The position numbers were made by a program, and so were the translations under genes. A DNA stretch of 10,566 nucleotides from Gammaproteobacteria bacterium (GTDB lineage Bacteria; Pseudomonadota; Gammaproteobacteria; Steroidobacterales; Steroidobacteraceae): positions 1 to 10,566 of the forward strand of contig RFTM01000034.1 in NCBI GenBank assembly GCA_009923475.1, given 5' to 3'. A model generated the notes under the pieces. That model did not search any database. It was not told the origin of the DNA and saw only the letters and a list, made by a program, of their open reading frames with translations. The stretch's first letter is position 1; each line of letters begins with the position of its first letter. Positions 1-6,682 of the stretch are shown here, in pieces.

Positions 1-1287
1 CTCGCCGTTGCGGTGCTTGGCGAGGTCGATCTCGGCGATGCCCTTCTTGGTGGTGTTCTTGTCGTACACCTCTTCGCGATAGATGAGCAGGATCATGTCC
101 GCGTCCTGCTCGATCGCCCCCGATTCGCGCAGGTCGGACATCACGGGCTTCTTGTCGACGCGCTGCTCGACGCCGCGGTTGAGCTGCGAGAGCGCGATGA
201 CGGGCACGCGCAGCTCCTTGGCGAGCGCCTTGAGGCTGCGCGAGATCTCGGCGATCTCGGTGGCGCGGTTCTCGTTGTTGCCGGGCACCTGCATCAGCTG
301 CAGGTAGTCGACCACCACCAGCCCGAGCCCGTGCTCGCGGTGCACGCGCCGCGCGCGGGCGCGCAGCTGCGTCGGCGTCAGCGCCGGCGTCTCGTCGATG
401 AAGATCTTGGCCTCGGAGAGCTGGCCCGCCGCGCCCGTGATGCGCGGCCAGTCGTCGTCGGAGATCTGGCCGCTGCGGATGTGGCCGAGGCTGACGCGGC
501 CGACCGAGGACAGCATGCGGGTCATCAGCTGCTCGGAGGGCATCTCCATGGAGAAGATCGCGACCGAGGCCTTCACGTCGCCCTTGAGCGCGGCGTACTC
601 CGCCATGTTGACGGCGAAGGTGGTCTTGCCCATGGAGGGGCGGCCGGCGACGACCACGAGGTCGCCGGGGCGCAGGCCGCCGGTCTTGCGGTCGAACTCG
701 TCGAACCAGGTGGGAAGCCCGCGCAGCCCGCCCGGGTTGTTGTGCCACTCGTCGATCTGGTCGATGAGCGCCGGCATCAGCGACTGCACGGACAGCGCGC
801 CGTCGCGCTTGCCGCCCGCACCCTGCTCGGCGATGGCGAAGACCTTGGACTCGGCGATCTCGACGAGTTCGCGCGCGGTCTCGCCTTCGTTGTTGAACAC
901 CGATGCCGCGATGTCGCTGCCGGCCTGCAGCAGCTGCCGCAGCAGCGAGCGCTCGCGGACGATGGAGGCGTAGGCGCGGACGTTGGCGGCGGTGGGGGTG
1001 TCGCGCACCAACGCGCCGAGGTAGGCGAGCCCGCCGGCGTCGGCGAGCTTGCCGTTGCGTTCAAGCTGGCCGCTGACCGTGACCGCGTCGGCAGGCTTGC
1101 CCGAGGCGGCGACGAGCCCGATGGCTCCGAAGATGAGGCGGTGGTCGGGCCGGTAGAAATCGACGTCGCTCAGCAGGTCGGCGACGTCGTCCCAAGCGCG
1201 GGAGTCGAGGAGCAGGCCGCCCAGGACGGCCTGCTCCGCCTCGATCGAGTGCGGCGGCGTGCGCACGTCCCCGCCGCGCGCGCCCAC
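1..1287 (-). CDS. dnaB: Replicative DNA helicase DnaB (3' end cut by window edge)
   Basis: Hexameric replicative helicase that unwinds DNA ahead of the replisome. 429 codons are visible without interruption, and roughly 30-40 C-terminal residues lie beyond the left edge. The N-terminal domain opens with PPHSIEAEQAVLGGLLLD and has the usual helical features to about residue 130. The RecA-like motor follows: Walker A AGRPSMGKTT at about 214-223 (Lys221), SMEMP shortly after, a Walker B-type strand VVVDYLQLM with Asp327, then QLNRGVEQR and MSDLRESGAIEQDAD. The last visible residues are KHRNGE, the region that carries the family's arginine finger. The start is GTG at 1285-1287: an in-frame TAA (the rplI stop) lies just upstream, and GAGGAG sits nine bases before the GTG. 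GTG at 1264-1266 is a weaker alternative. It is the last visible gene of the rpsF-rpsR-rplI-dnaB unit, six bases after rplI. No intein interrupts the motor motifs seen here. Identification is certain; the start is likely. Confidence 0.97.
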   Translation of the reverse strand, partial: MGARGGDVRTPPHSIEAEQAVLGGLLLDSRAWDDVADLLSDVDFYRPDHRLIFGAIGLVAASGKPADAVTVSGQLERNGKLADAGGLAYLGALVRDTPTAANVRAYASIVRERSLLRQLLQAGSDIAASVFNNEGETARELVEIAESKVFAIAEQGAGGKRDGALSVQSLMPALIDQIDEWHNNPGGLRGLPTWFDEFDRKTGGLRPGDLVVVAGRPSMGKTTFAVNMAEYAALKGDVKASVAIFSMEMPSEQLMTRMLSSVGRVSLGHIRSGQISDDDWPRITGAAGQLSEAKIFIDETPALTPTQLRARARRVHREHGLGLVVVDYLQLMQVPGNNENRATEIAEISRSLKALAKELRVPVIALSQLNRGVEQRVDKKPVMSDLRESGAIEQDADMILLIYREEVYDKNTTKKGIAEIDLAKHRNGE

Positions 1288-1290
1288 GGC

Positions 1291-1301
1291 GCCTTACTCC
1301 T
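1291..1301 (-). promoter_or_regulatory. Ribosome binding site of dnaB inside the end of rplI
   Basis: The last codons of rplI and its stop read GCC GAG GAG TAA. The GAGGAG is a strong Shine-Dalgarno match placed nine bases before the dnaB GTG at 1285-1287. This placement decides the start and suggests that ribosomes finishing L9 feed directly into dnaB. Confidence 0.7.
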
Positions 1302-1743
1302 CGGCGGTGATCGTGACCGGCAGCTGCACGTCGATGTCGGTGTGCAGGTGCAGCACGACCTGGTGGTCGCCCACGGCGCGGATCGGGCCGTTCGGCAGGC
1401 GCACTTCCGAGCGCGACACCTTGTGGCCCTGCGTGGTGCAGGCGTCGGCGATGTCGGTGGTGCCGACGGAGCCGAACAGCTTGCCCTCGCTGCCCGCCTT
1501 GGCGGAGATGCGCAGCGTGAAGCCCTCGAGGGCAGCGGCGCGCGCCTGCGCGGCGGCGAGCTGGTCCTTCGCGATCTTCTCGAGCTCGGAACGGCGCGCC
1601 TCGAACTTGGCGACGTTGGCGGGCGTCGCGAGCGTGGCCTTGCCCTCGGGCAGCAGGAAATTGCGGCCGTAGCCGGACTTGACCTTCACGCGGTCGCCGA
1701 TGTCGCCGAGGTTGGCGACCTTGGTCAGCAGGATGACATCCAT
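1294..1743 (-). CDS. rplI: 50S ribosomal protein L9
   Basis: Large-subunit ribosomal protein L9 (bL9), which binds 23S rRNA near the base of the L1 stalk and helps limit frameshifting. The protein has 149 residues, the same length as E. coli L9. The N-terminal RNA-binding domain is clear: MDVILLTKVANLGDIGD, then VKSGYGRNFLLPEGKA at about 21-36. A long charged connecting helix of K/E/A-rich sequence spans about 42-75, followed by the C-terminal domain with GKLFGSVGTTDIADA. The reading frame stays open upstream across rpsR in another frame, but ATG at 1741-1743 is the true start: it gives the canonical N-terminus and is preceded by GGGGG about seven bases away. It lies 13 bases after rpsR and 6 before dnaB, so it is co-transcribed. 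No anomaly apart from sharing a reading frame with dnaB across its stop codon. Confidence 0.98.
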   Translation of the reverse strand: MDVILLTKVANLGDIGDRVKVKSGYGRNFLLPEGKATLATPANVAKFEARRSELEKIAKDQLAAAQARAAALEGFTLRISAKAGSEGKLFGSVGTTDIADACTTQGHKVSRSEVRLPNGPIRAVGDHQVVLHLHTDIDVQLPVTITAEE

Positions 1744-1756
1744 GGCGTGCCCCCGG

Positions 1757-2002
1757 TCAGTGCTGGTCGGTGTACGGCAGCAGCGCGAGGTAGCGCGCGC
1801 GGCGCACGGCCACGGCGAGCTGGCGCTGGTAGAACGAGCGCGTGCCGGTGATGCGGCTCGGCACGATCTTGCCGGTCTCGGTGATGTAACCCTTGAGCGT
1901 CGCCAGATCCTTGTAGTCGATCTGCTTGACGTCGTCCGCGGTGAAGCGGCAGAACTTCTTGCGACGGGTGAAGCGGCCACCGCCGCCTTGCTTGTCCTTC
2001 AT
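1757..2002 (-). CDS. rpsR: 30S ribosomal protein S18
   Basis: Small-subunit protein S18 (bS18), which pairs with S6 and binds the central domain of 16S rRNA on the platform. It has 81 residues, slightly longer than the E. coli protein (75), the extra being a glycine-rich N-terminus (MKDKQGGGG). The family core is intact: RRKKFCRF with one cysteine at 18, [35 protein letters not shown] and [15 protein letters not shown]. Only one cysteine is present, so this is not the zinc-binding four-cysteine form. ATG at 2000-2002 has AGAGGA about seven bases upstream. The gene follows rpsF by 23 bases with no room for priB, and precedes rplI by 13 bases. Confidence 0.98.
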   Translation of the reverse strand: MKDKQGGGGRFTRRKKFCRFTADDVKQIDYKDLATLKGYITETGKIVPSRITGTRSFYQRQLAVAVRRARYLALLPYTDQH

Positions 2003-2025
2003 GTGCGTGTCCTCTCGCTTGCGGC

Positions 2026-2436
2026 TCAGCCGGCGTCGCCGACCGCGTCTTCGTCGCCCGACTCGTCACGGCGCGGACGGCGCGGACGGTCGACACCCTC
2101 GCCACCGGCCTCGTCCTCGGCGGCGCGCGCCATCGGCGAGGGCTCGGTGACCGGCCCGTCCATCTTCACGACGAGGTGCCGCAGCACGGCGTCGCTGAAG
2201 CGGAACGCGCCCGTGAGCTCGGCCAGGGTCTTCTGGTCGGTCTCGATGTTCATCAGGATGTAGTGCGCCTTGTGCACCTTCGCGATCGGGAAGGTCAGCT
2301 GGCGACGACCCCAATCCTCGACGCGGTGGACCTGGCCGCCGCCCGTGGTGATCATCGACTTGTAGCGCTCGAGCATGGCCGGAACCTGCTCGCTCTGGTC
2401 CGGATGGACCAGAAACACGATCTCATAGTGCCTCAT
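2026..2436 (-). CDS. rpsF: 30S ribosomal protein S6
   Basis: Small-subunit protein S6 (bS6), the partner of S18 on the 30S platform. It has 136 residues. The ferredoxin-like fold is recognised from [19 protein letters not shown], the [23 protein letters not shown] segment (39-60), and [16 protein letters not shown] near 78-93. After residue 95 there is a low-complexity charged tail rich in E, D and R. It does not end in the Glu-Glu that RimK extends in E. coli S6, so that modification may not apply. The frame is open further upstream, but ATG at 2434-2436 gives the canonical N-terminus and has AAGGAG five bases before it. It is the first gene of the ribosomal protein-dnaB unit, downstream of a recognisable promoter and a structured leader. 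Confidence 0.98.
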   Translation of the reverse strand: MRHYEIVFLVHPDQSEQVPAMLERYKSMITTGGGQVHRVEDWGRRQLTFPIAKVHKAHYILMNIETDQKTLAELTGAFRFSDAVLRHLVVKMDGPVTEPSPMARAAEDEAGGEGVDRPRRPRRDESGDEDAVGDAG

Positions 2437-2457
2437 GTCGTCTCCTTGTGGATGGCA

Positions 2458-2506
2458 GCCGCCCGGAGAAGCAGGTCCGGTGCGGCAAGGAAGTCCCCAA
2501 ACGGGG
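2458..2506 (-). promoter_or_regulatory. Structured rpsF leader (candidate S6:S18 autoregulatory element)
   Basis: The predicted 70-base leader of rpsF can form two hairpins. The distal one (2495-2506) is CCCC-GTTT-GGGG at the predicted 5' end of the mRNA. The proximal one (2458-2486) has an outer stem GCCGC/GCGGC and an inner stem CCGGA/TCCGG, with a single bulged A between them on the 5' side and an eight-base loop CCTGCTTC. It ends about 10 bases before the AAGGAG of rpsF. In many bacteria the S6:S18 complex binds a hairpin in its own leader, recognising an exposed CCG. Here an ACCG lies at the bulge, so autoregulation is plausible, but the match to that motif is an inference. Confidence 0.45.
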
Positions 2507-2512
2507 CCGCGG

Positions 2513-2541
2513 ACTATAGCCAAAGCCCGGGGTGCGGGCAA
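2513..2541 (-). promoter_or_regulatory. Promoter of the rpsF-rpsR-rplI-dnaB unit
   Basis: On the minus strand, TTGCCC (2536-2541, four of six bases of TTGACA) and TATAGT (2513-2518, five of six of TATAAT) are separated by exactly 17 bases. Transcription would start near 2506, giving a leader of about 70 bases before the rpsF ATG. The promoter lies in the 135-base gap after the rlmB stop, so the ribosomal unit can be transcribed independently of rnr-rlmB. Confidence 0.65.
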
Positions 2542-2571
2542 GCCTCGCCCACCCGGCCTCGCCGCGATGCC

Positions 2572-3324
2572 CTAGCCGCCCCGTTGGCGGACGGCCTCGT
2601 AGAGCAGCATGCCGGCGGCCACCGACACGTTCAGGCTCTCGACCGCGCCCAGCGAGGGCAGACGGACCATCAGGTCGCAGTGCTGGCGGGTGAGCTGGCG
2701 CAGGCCGGTGCCCTCGGCGCCCATGACGAGCGCGACCGGGCCCGAAAGGTCCGCTTGGGCGGCCGACTGCGGCGCCTCTGCGGCGGCGCCCACGACCCAG
2801 AGACCGGCCTCCTTGAGGTCGCGCAGGCAGCGCGCGAGGTTGGTGACCACCACGACCGGCGTGGTCTCGGCGGCCCCCGCCGCGACCTTGCGGACGGTGG
2901 CGTTGAGCTGCACGGCGCGGTCACGCGGGATGACGACCGCCAGCGCGCCGCAGGCATCGGCGGTGCGCAGGCAGGCTCCGAGGTTGTGCGGGTCCTGCAC
3001 CCCGTCGAGCACGAGCAGCAACGGACGGAACGGCGCAGCGCCCTCCTCGGCCGCCTGCTGCAGCCGCGCGAGCTCCGCCGTGAGACGGTCCTCGTCCCAA
3101 GGCGGCAGCGGCCGGACCTCCGCCACCACGCCCTGGTGCACGCCCTCGCCCGCCAACTGCTCGAGCTTCGCGGCATCCACGCGCTCGACCGGGCAGCGCA
3201 CGCGGGCCGCGGCGGCCAGCAGCGCCGCCATGCGCGCATCCTCACGGCCGCGCGCGACGAGCAGCCGCAGCAGCCGCGCCGGATCGCGATCGAGCAGCGC
3301 CTGCACCGCGTGCAGGCCGTGCAT
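2572..3324 (-). CDS. rlmB: 23S rRNA (guanosine-2251-2'-O)-methyltransferase RlmB
   Basis: SPOUT-family methyltransferase that uses S-adenosylmethionine to methylate the ribose of G2251 in the peptidyl-transferase P loop of 23S rRNA. It has 250 residues (E. coli: 243). The N-terminal L30e-like substrate-binding domain starts MHGLHAVQALLDRDP, contains GREDARM and ends near GVHQGVVAEV (about 61-70). The trefoil-knot catalytic domain has motif 1 DPHNLGACLRTAD (111-123), LNATVRKVAAGAAE, motif 2 VMGAEGTGL (200-208) and motif 3 LPSLGAVESLNVSVAAG (222-238). ATG at 3322-3324 is chosen because the sequence matches E. coli RlmB from three to four residues after the latter's start. No strong Shine-Dalgarno is visible, and a few extra upstream residues from a non-ATG start cannot be excluded. 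It follows rnr by 38 bases, the usual gammaproteobacterial pairing. Confidence 0.96.
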   Translation of the reverse strand: MHGLHAVQALLDRDPARLLRLLVARGREDARMAALLAAAARVRCPVERVDAAKLEQLAGEGVHQGVVAEVRPLPPWDEDRLTAELARLQQAAEEGAAPFRPLLLVLDGVQDPHNLGACLRTADACGALAVVIPRDRAVQLNATVRKVAAGAAETTPVVVVTNLARCLRDLKEAGLWVVGAAAEAPQSAAQADLSGPVALVMGAEGTGLRQLTRQHCDLMVRLPSLGAVESLNVSVAAGMLLYEAVRQRGG

Positions 3325-3362
3325 CCACAGGGCGCCTGATCGCGGCCCGCCGCCGTGGCGGC

Positions 3363-5399
3363 TCACGGCGCGAGCTCGAGGTCGATGAGGCCCTCCACCG
3401 GATTGGCGTTGGTCACCACCACGCGCACCGCGGTGCCGATGGCGAGCCGCCGCTTGCCGCGCTGGCCGACCCAGGCATGGCCGCCGCGCTCCTGCATGTA
3501 GTCGTCGTCGCGCATCGCCTCGAGGCGCAGCAGGCCATCGATGCCGATGCCGCGCAGCTGCACGAAGCAACCGTACTCGACCACCGTGGTGATCAGCCCC
3601 TCGAACACCTGGCCCAAGCGTTCGCGCAGGTAGCTGCACTTGAGGAAGGTGTCGACCGAGCGGTCGGCCTCGTCCGCGCGCCGCTCGAGCTTGGAGAGCT
3701 CCGGGCCGAGGGTCGCGAGCTCGGGCTCGGTGTGACGCCGGCCGCTGGCGTCGCGCGCATCGAGCACGGCCTTCAGCGCGCGGTGCACCACGAGGTCGGG
3801 GTAGCGGCGGATCGGCGAGGTGAAATGCGCGTACTCGCCGAGCGCGAGCCCGAAATGCCCGATGTTGAGCGGCTCGTACAGCGCCTGCGGCATCGCGCGC
3901 ACCACCAGCGACTCGACGAACGGCCGGTCGGGCGACTTGCCGAGCCGTTCGGTGACGCGGCGCAGGTCGCGCGGCTGCACCTGTTCGGGCAGGTCCACCT
4001 CGATGCCGAGCGCGGCCAAGGCCGAGATCAGCGCATCGAGGCGCTTCTCCTCGGGCGTGCCGTGCACGCGGTAGAGACCGCCGGCCCGCGCTTCCTTCAA
4101 CGCCCTCGCAGCCGCGACGTTGGCGAGGATCATGCACTCCTCGATGAGCTTGTGCGCCTCGTTGCGGGCGTACTGGTGGATCGCCTTCACGCGCTGCGCG
4201 GCGTCGAACTCGTAGTACGGCTCGGCGCTCTCGAAATCGAGCGCACCGCGGCGATGCCGCGCCTTGAGCAGCGCCTTGTATAGGTCGACGAGCGGCGTGA
4301 GCTTCGGCAAGAGCGGGCCCAGCGACTTGCGCGCCGCAGCATCGCCCTCGAACAGCGCGGCGTAGGCCTCATCGTAGGTGAGACGCCGATGGCTGCGCAT
4401 CACCGCCGGATAGAAGCGGTGCTCGAGCAGCACGCCGCCCTTCGTGACGACCATGTCGGCGACGAAGCACAGGCGGTCGACCTCGGGCTCGAGCGAGCAC
4501 AGGTGGTTCGAGAGCGCGGTCGGCAGCATCGGCAGCACGCGCTGCGGGAAATACACCGAGGTGCCGCGTTCGCGCGCCGCGGCGTCGAGCGCCGTGCCGA
4601 TGCGCACGTAGTGGCTCACGTCGGCGATCGCGACCACGAGCCGGAAGCCGCGCGGATGCGGCTCGGCGTAGACGGCGTCGTCGAAGTCGCGCGCATCGGC
4701 GCCGTCGATGGTGACGAGGGGCATCTCGCGCAGGTCGATGCGGCCGCGCGCCTCCCGCGGGTCGACGCGCTCGCCGTAGCGCTCGGCCTCGACCAGCGCC
4801 TCGCCGGGGAAGTCCACCGGCAGGCCATGGCGCGCGATGGCGCTCTCGCAGGCCATCTCGAGCGGACGGTCCGGGTCGAGCCGACGGAGCACCTCGGCCG
4901 TGGCACCGCTATGCCCGTCCGGGTAGCGGATGACGCGCGCGATCACCCAGTCGCCGGCGCGGGCGCCGCCCGCCTTGCCGGGCGGCAGGAGACAGCGGAG
5001 GTTCAGGCGCCGGTCGACGGCGTGCACGTAGAGCGTGCGCCCCGCGGCCTCGAGGGTGCCGAGGAACGCGCTGACACCGCGCGCGAGCACCGCCTCCACC
5101 TCGCCCGACAGTCGTCCGGTCGAGTCCTCGCGCACCCGGACCCGCACCCGATCGCCGGCGGTGAGACCGCCCATCTGCGGCGGCGGCAGGAAGACGTTCT
5201 GCTCCTGCCCCTCCACCTTCACGAAACCGAAGCCCGAGCGGTGCGGACTGACGACACCCTCCATGCTGCCCGATGGCCGGCGGGCGAGCTGCGGGCCGCC
5301 GTGGCGGCCCTGGAGTTGGGCCTTGCGGGGCTTGCCGGCGGAGCGCTGCGGTCCGCGCCCGCCTTTGCGGTCGCCGCCTTTGCGGGAACGGTGCTTCAT
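3363..5399 (-). CDS. rnr: Ribonuclease R, short form without the N-terminal helix-turn-helix
   Basis: 3'-to-5' exoribonuclease of the RNB family, degrading structured RNA, mRNA and defective rRNA. It has 678 residues against 813 in E. coli. Order: a basic low-complexity N-terminus (1-45, 14 Lys/Arg); first cold-shock domain from MEGVVSPHRSGFGFVKV (46-62); second cold-shock domain to about 170; RNB catalytic domain about 215-545; S1 domain about 596-676. The metal-binding aspartates lie in IDGADARDFDDAV (Asp232, 238, 240, 241). RNase R-type motifs SVYFPQRVLPMLP and YAHFTSPIRRYPDLVVH (523-539) are intact and argue against RNase II. The usual helix-turn-helix domain and lysine-rich C-terminal tail are absent; the protein ends at LIDLELAP just after S1. 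ATG at 5397-5399 is chosen; the open frame upstream encodes no helix-turn-helix and runs back into the tRNA locus, read on the opposite strand. Its Shine-Dalgarno is weak. rlmB follows after 38 bases. Confidence 0.95.
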   Translation of the reverse strand: MKHRSRKGGDRKGGRGPQRSAGKPRKAQLQGRHGGPQLARRPSGSMEGVVSPHRSGFGFVKVEGQEQNVFLPPPQMGGLTAGDRVRVRVREDSTGRLSGEVEAVLARGVSAFLGTLEAAGRTLYVHAVDRRLNLRCLLPPGKAGGARAGDWVIARVIRYPDGHSGATAEVLRRLDPDRPLEMACESAIARHGLPVDFPGEALVEAERYGERVDPREARGRIDLREMPLVTIDGADARDFDDAVYAEPHPRGFRLVVAIADVSHYVRIGTALDAAARERGTSVYFPQRVLPMLPTALSNHLCSLEPEVDRLCFVADMVVTKGGVLLEHRFYPAVMRSHRRLTYDEAYAALFEGDAAARKSLGPLLPKLTPLVDLYKALLKARHRRGALDFESAEPYYEFDAAQRVKAIHQYARNEAHKLIEECMILANVAAARALKEARAGGLYRVHGTPEEKRLDALISALAALGIEVDLPEQVQPRDLRRVTERLGKSPDRPFVESLVVRAMPQALYEPLNIGHFGLALGEYAHFTSPIRRYPDLVVHRALKAVLDARDASGRRHTEPELATLGPELSKLERRADEADRSVDTFLKCSYLRERLGQVFEGLITTVVEYGCFVQLRGIGIDGLLRLEAMRDDDYMQERGGHAWVGQRGKRRLAIGTAVRVVVTNANPVEGLIDLELAP

Positions 5400-5448
5400 C
5401 CGGGCATCGTCCCAGAGGCGCACCGGGCGGCACAAGCCTGATGACGCG

Positions 5449-5477
5449 TTGACAGGATGGGCGGTGCTGCGTACTCT
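5449..5477 (+). promoter_or_regulatory. Promoter of tRNA-Leu
   Basis: A perfect -35 TTGACA (5449-5454) is followed after 17 bases by TACTCT (5472-5477; it keeps the first, second and last bases of TATAAT). Transcription would begin about 10 bases before the mature tRNA 5' end. The bases after the -10 are G+C-rich, as in the discriminators of stringently controlled stable-RNA promoters. The element sits in the 95-base gap shared with the divergent rnr; no clear rnr promoter was recognised in that gap. Confidence 0.65.
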
Positions 5478-5494
5478 GCCGCGCCCTGCACCCT

Positions 5495-5579
<85 letters not shown>

Positions 5580-5588
5580 TCTTCCCCG

Positions 5589-5606
5589 GCCGCGCCTCAT
5601 CGCGGC
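5589..5606 (+). terminator. Weak hairpin after tRNA-Leu
   Basis: GCCGCG, a six-base loop CCTCAT, then CGCGGC form a six-pair G+C-rich stem ten bases after the tRNA. No T-tract follows (next bases ATCATG), so it is at best a weak or factor-dependent terminator. It lies just before the start codon of the next gene, so it could instead affect that gene's translation. Confidence 0.3.
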
Positions 5607-5617
5607 ATCATGCAGCG

Positions 5618-6682
5618 ATGGATACCCGTCGCCCAAGCGAACACCCCCTCGCCCGCCTCTTCGCCGTGGCCTGCCTCGCGGCCGCGGGGGCCTTGACGCA
5701 GACCGCCCTCGCCCAAGGCCAGGACTCCACCGCCGGCGAGCGCGACCTGCGCATCATGGCCGAGCTGCTGCCCGGCACCTGGGACAACGTCAACCAGAGC
5801 TACTTCGACGGCCGCCGCAAGCTGCCCGCCGACGACCGCCACCCGCGCATGTCCACCGTCATCACGCGGGTCGAGGCGCCGGCCTTCGGCAGGCGGGTCT
5901 TTCTTTGGGTCAACCGCACCGAGACACCGACGGGGCCCGTCACGAGCTGGCGGCTCGCCACGCTCGAGGCCGGGCCGGGCGGCGACGAGGTGACGATGCG
6001 CCACTACCTGCGCATGCAGGGCGAGATCACGGCGGCCGAGCTCGCGACGCTGCGCCCGCAGGACCTGCGGCGCACCGAAGGCTGCGACTACGTGTTCAAG
6101 CGCCGCGCCGACCAGTTCCGCGGCACGCAGGGCCCCAAGGCCTGCCGCTTCGAGTGGGAGGGCCAGCAGGTGTACACGGACAACACCATCGAGATCTCGC
6201 GCACCAGCCTCTTCTTCCACGACCACAAATTCGTCGCCAAGACCGGCAAGCGCATCACGGGCGTGGCCTCGGGCGAGCCGTTCTGGCTGGAGCGCGCGCG
6301 GTCCTTCCACTGCTATATCGACGTGCCCGGCGTCGGCGGCGGCGTCGACATCCCCTTCGAGCGCTTCGACCACATCCTGCTGCATGACAAGGGCGGCATG
6401 CACTGGGTCAAGTCGACGGCCCACCCCGAGCGCAGCCTGGAGGCGCGCGAGATCGGCCTCTACCTGCGCTCGGTGACCTGGCATGTGCTCAACGAGGCCA
6501 ACGACTATTTCAACCGGAATTCGCTGGTGCTCTCGGTGCTCGAGAAGCTGCCGGACGGCAGCACCAAGGAGCACGGCTACGCCTTCACCGACCCAGGCGC
6601 CGAGCGCATCGCCATCAACCTGAAGTGGATGCTCGGCAACTGCGCGATCACGCCGCGCGACCAGGCGCGGCCGGAGATGTGA
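5618..6682 (+). CDS. Secreted CpcT/CpeT-like protein with C-terminal extension
   Basis: 354 residues. An N-terminal signal peptide is likely: basic start (MDTRR...), hydrophobic stretch at about 11-30, and signal peptidase I-type cleavage at ALA|Q after residue 32. Residues about 44-225 resemble the CpcT/CpeT family, a calycin-like beta-barrel: LLPGTWDNVNQ (50-60), VFLWVNRTE (94-102), MRHYLRMQGEI, EGCDYVFKR with Cys156, FRGTQGPKAC with Cys176, and SGEPFWLER (218-226). In cyanobacteria this family attaches bilins to phycobiliproteins; distant homologues occur in bacteria without phycobilisomes, where the role is unknown. Residues about 228-345 are an extra region I do not recognise, with Cys232 and Cys342. 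No convincing Shine-Dalgarno precedes ATG at 5618-5620. The stop overlaps the start of the cysteine-repeat gene (GTGA), so the two are probably translated together and both exported. Family assignment rests on pattern recognition; function is unknown. Confidence 0.75.
   Translation: MDTRRPSEHPLARLFAVACLAAAGALTQTALAQGQDSTAGERDLRIMAELLPGTWDNVNQSYFDGRRKLPADDRHPRMSTVITRVEAPAFGRRVFLWVNRTETPTGPVTSWRLATLEAGPGGDEVTMRHYLRMQGEITAAELATLRPQDLRRTEGCDYVFKRRADQFRGTQGPKACRFEWEGQQVYTDNTIEISRTSLFFHDHKFVAKTGKRITGVASGEPFWLERARSFHCYIDVPGVGGGVDIPFERFDHILLHDKGGMHWVKSTAHPERSLEAREIGLYLRSVTWHVLNEANDYFNRNSLVLSVLEKLPDGSTKEHGYAFTDPGAERIAINLKWMLGNCAITPRDQARPEM

Noticed and set aside
1..1287. Intein in dnaB, a common insertion site
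   Set aside because: Walker A, Walker B and the following motifs are contiguous at normal spacing. Only the unseen C-terminal end remains unchecked.
13..1851. Very long open frame on the plus strand opposite dnaB and rplI
   Set aside because: It is the antisense shadow of dnaB and rplI in G+C-rich DNA. The translation is low-complexity and matches no family, whereas the minus strand encodes DnaB and L9 clearly.
3325..3362. CCGCC-AC-GGCGG inverted repeat between rnr and rlmB as a terminator
   Set aside because: Very short stem and loop, no T-tract, and a 38-base gap within a conserved co-transcribed pair.
2572..4137. 521-residue minus-strand frame covering rlmB plus part of rnr
   Set aside because: Only the last 250 residues are RlmB. 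The upstream part is an out-of-frame, arginine-rich reading of rnr, so there is no fusion protein.
5597..6574. Long minus-strand open frame opposite the CpcT/CpeT-like gene
   Set aside because: Its translation is low-complexity and unrecognisable, while the plus strand gives a signal peptide and family motifs.
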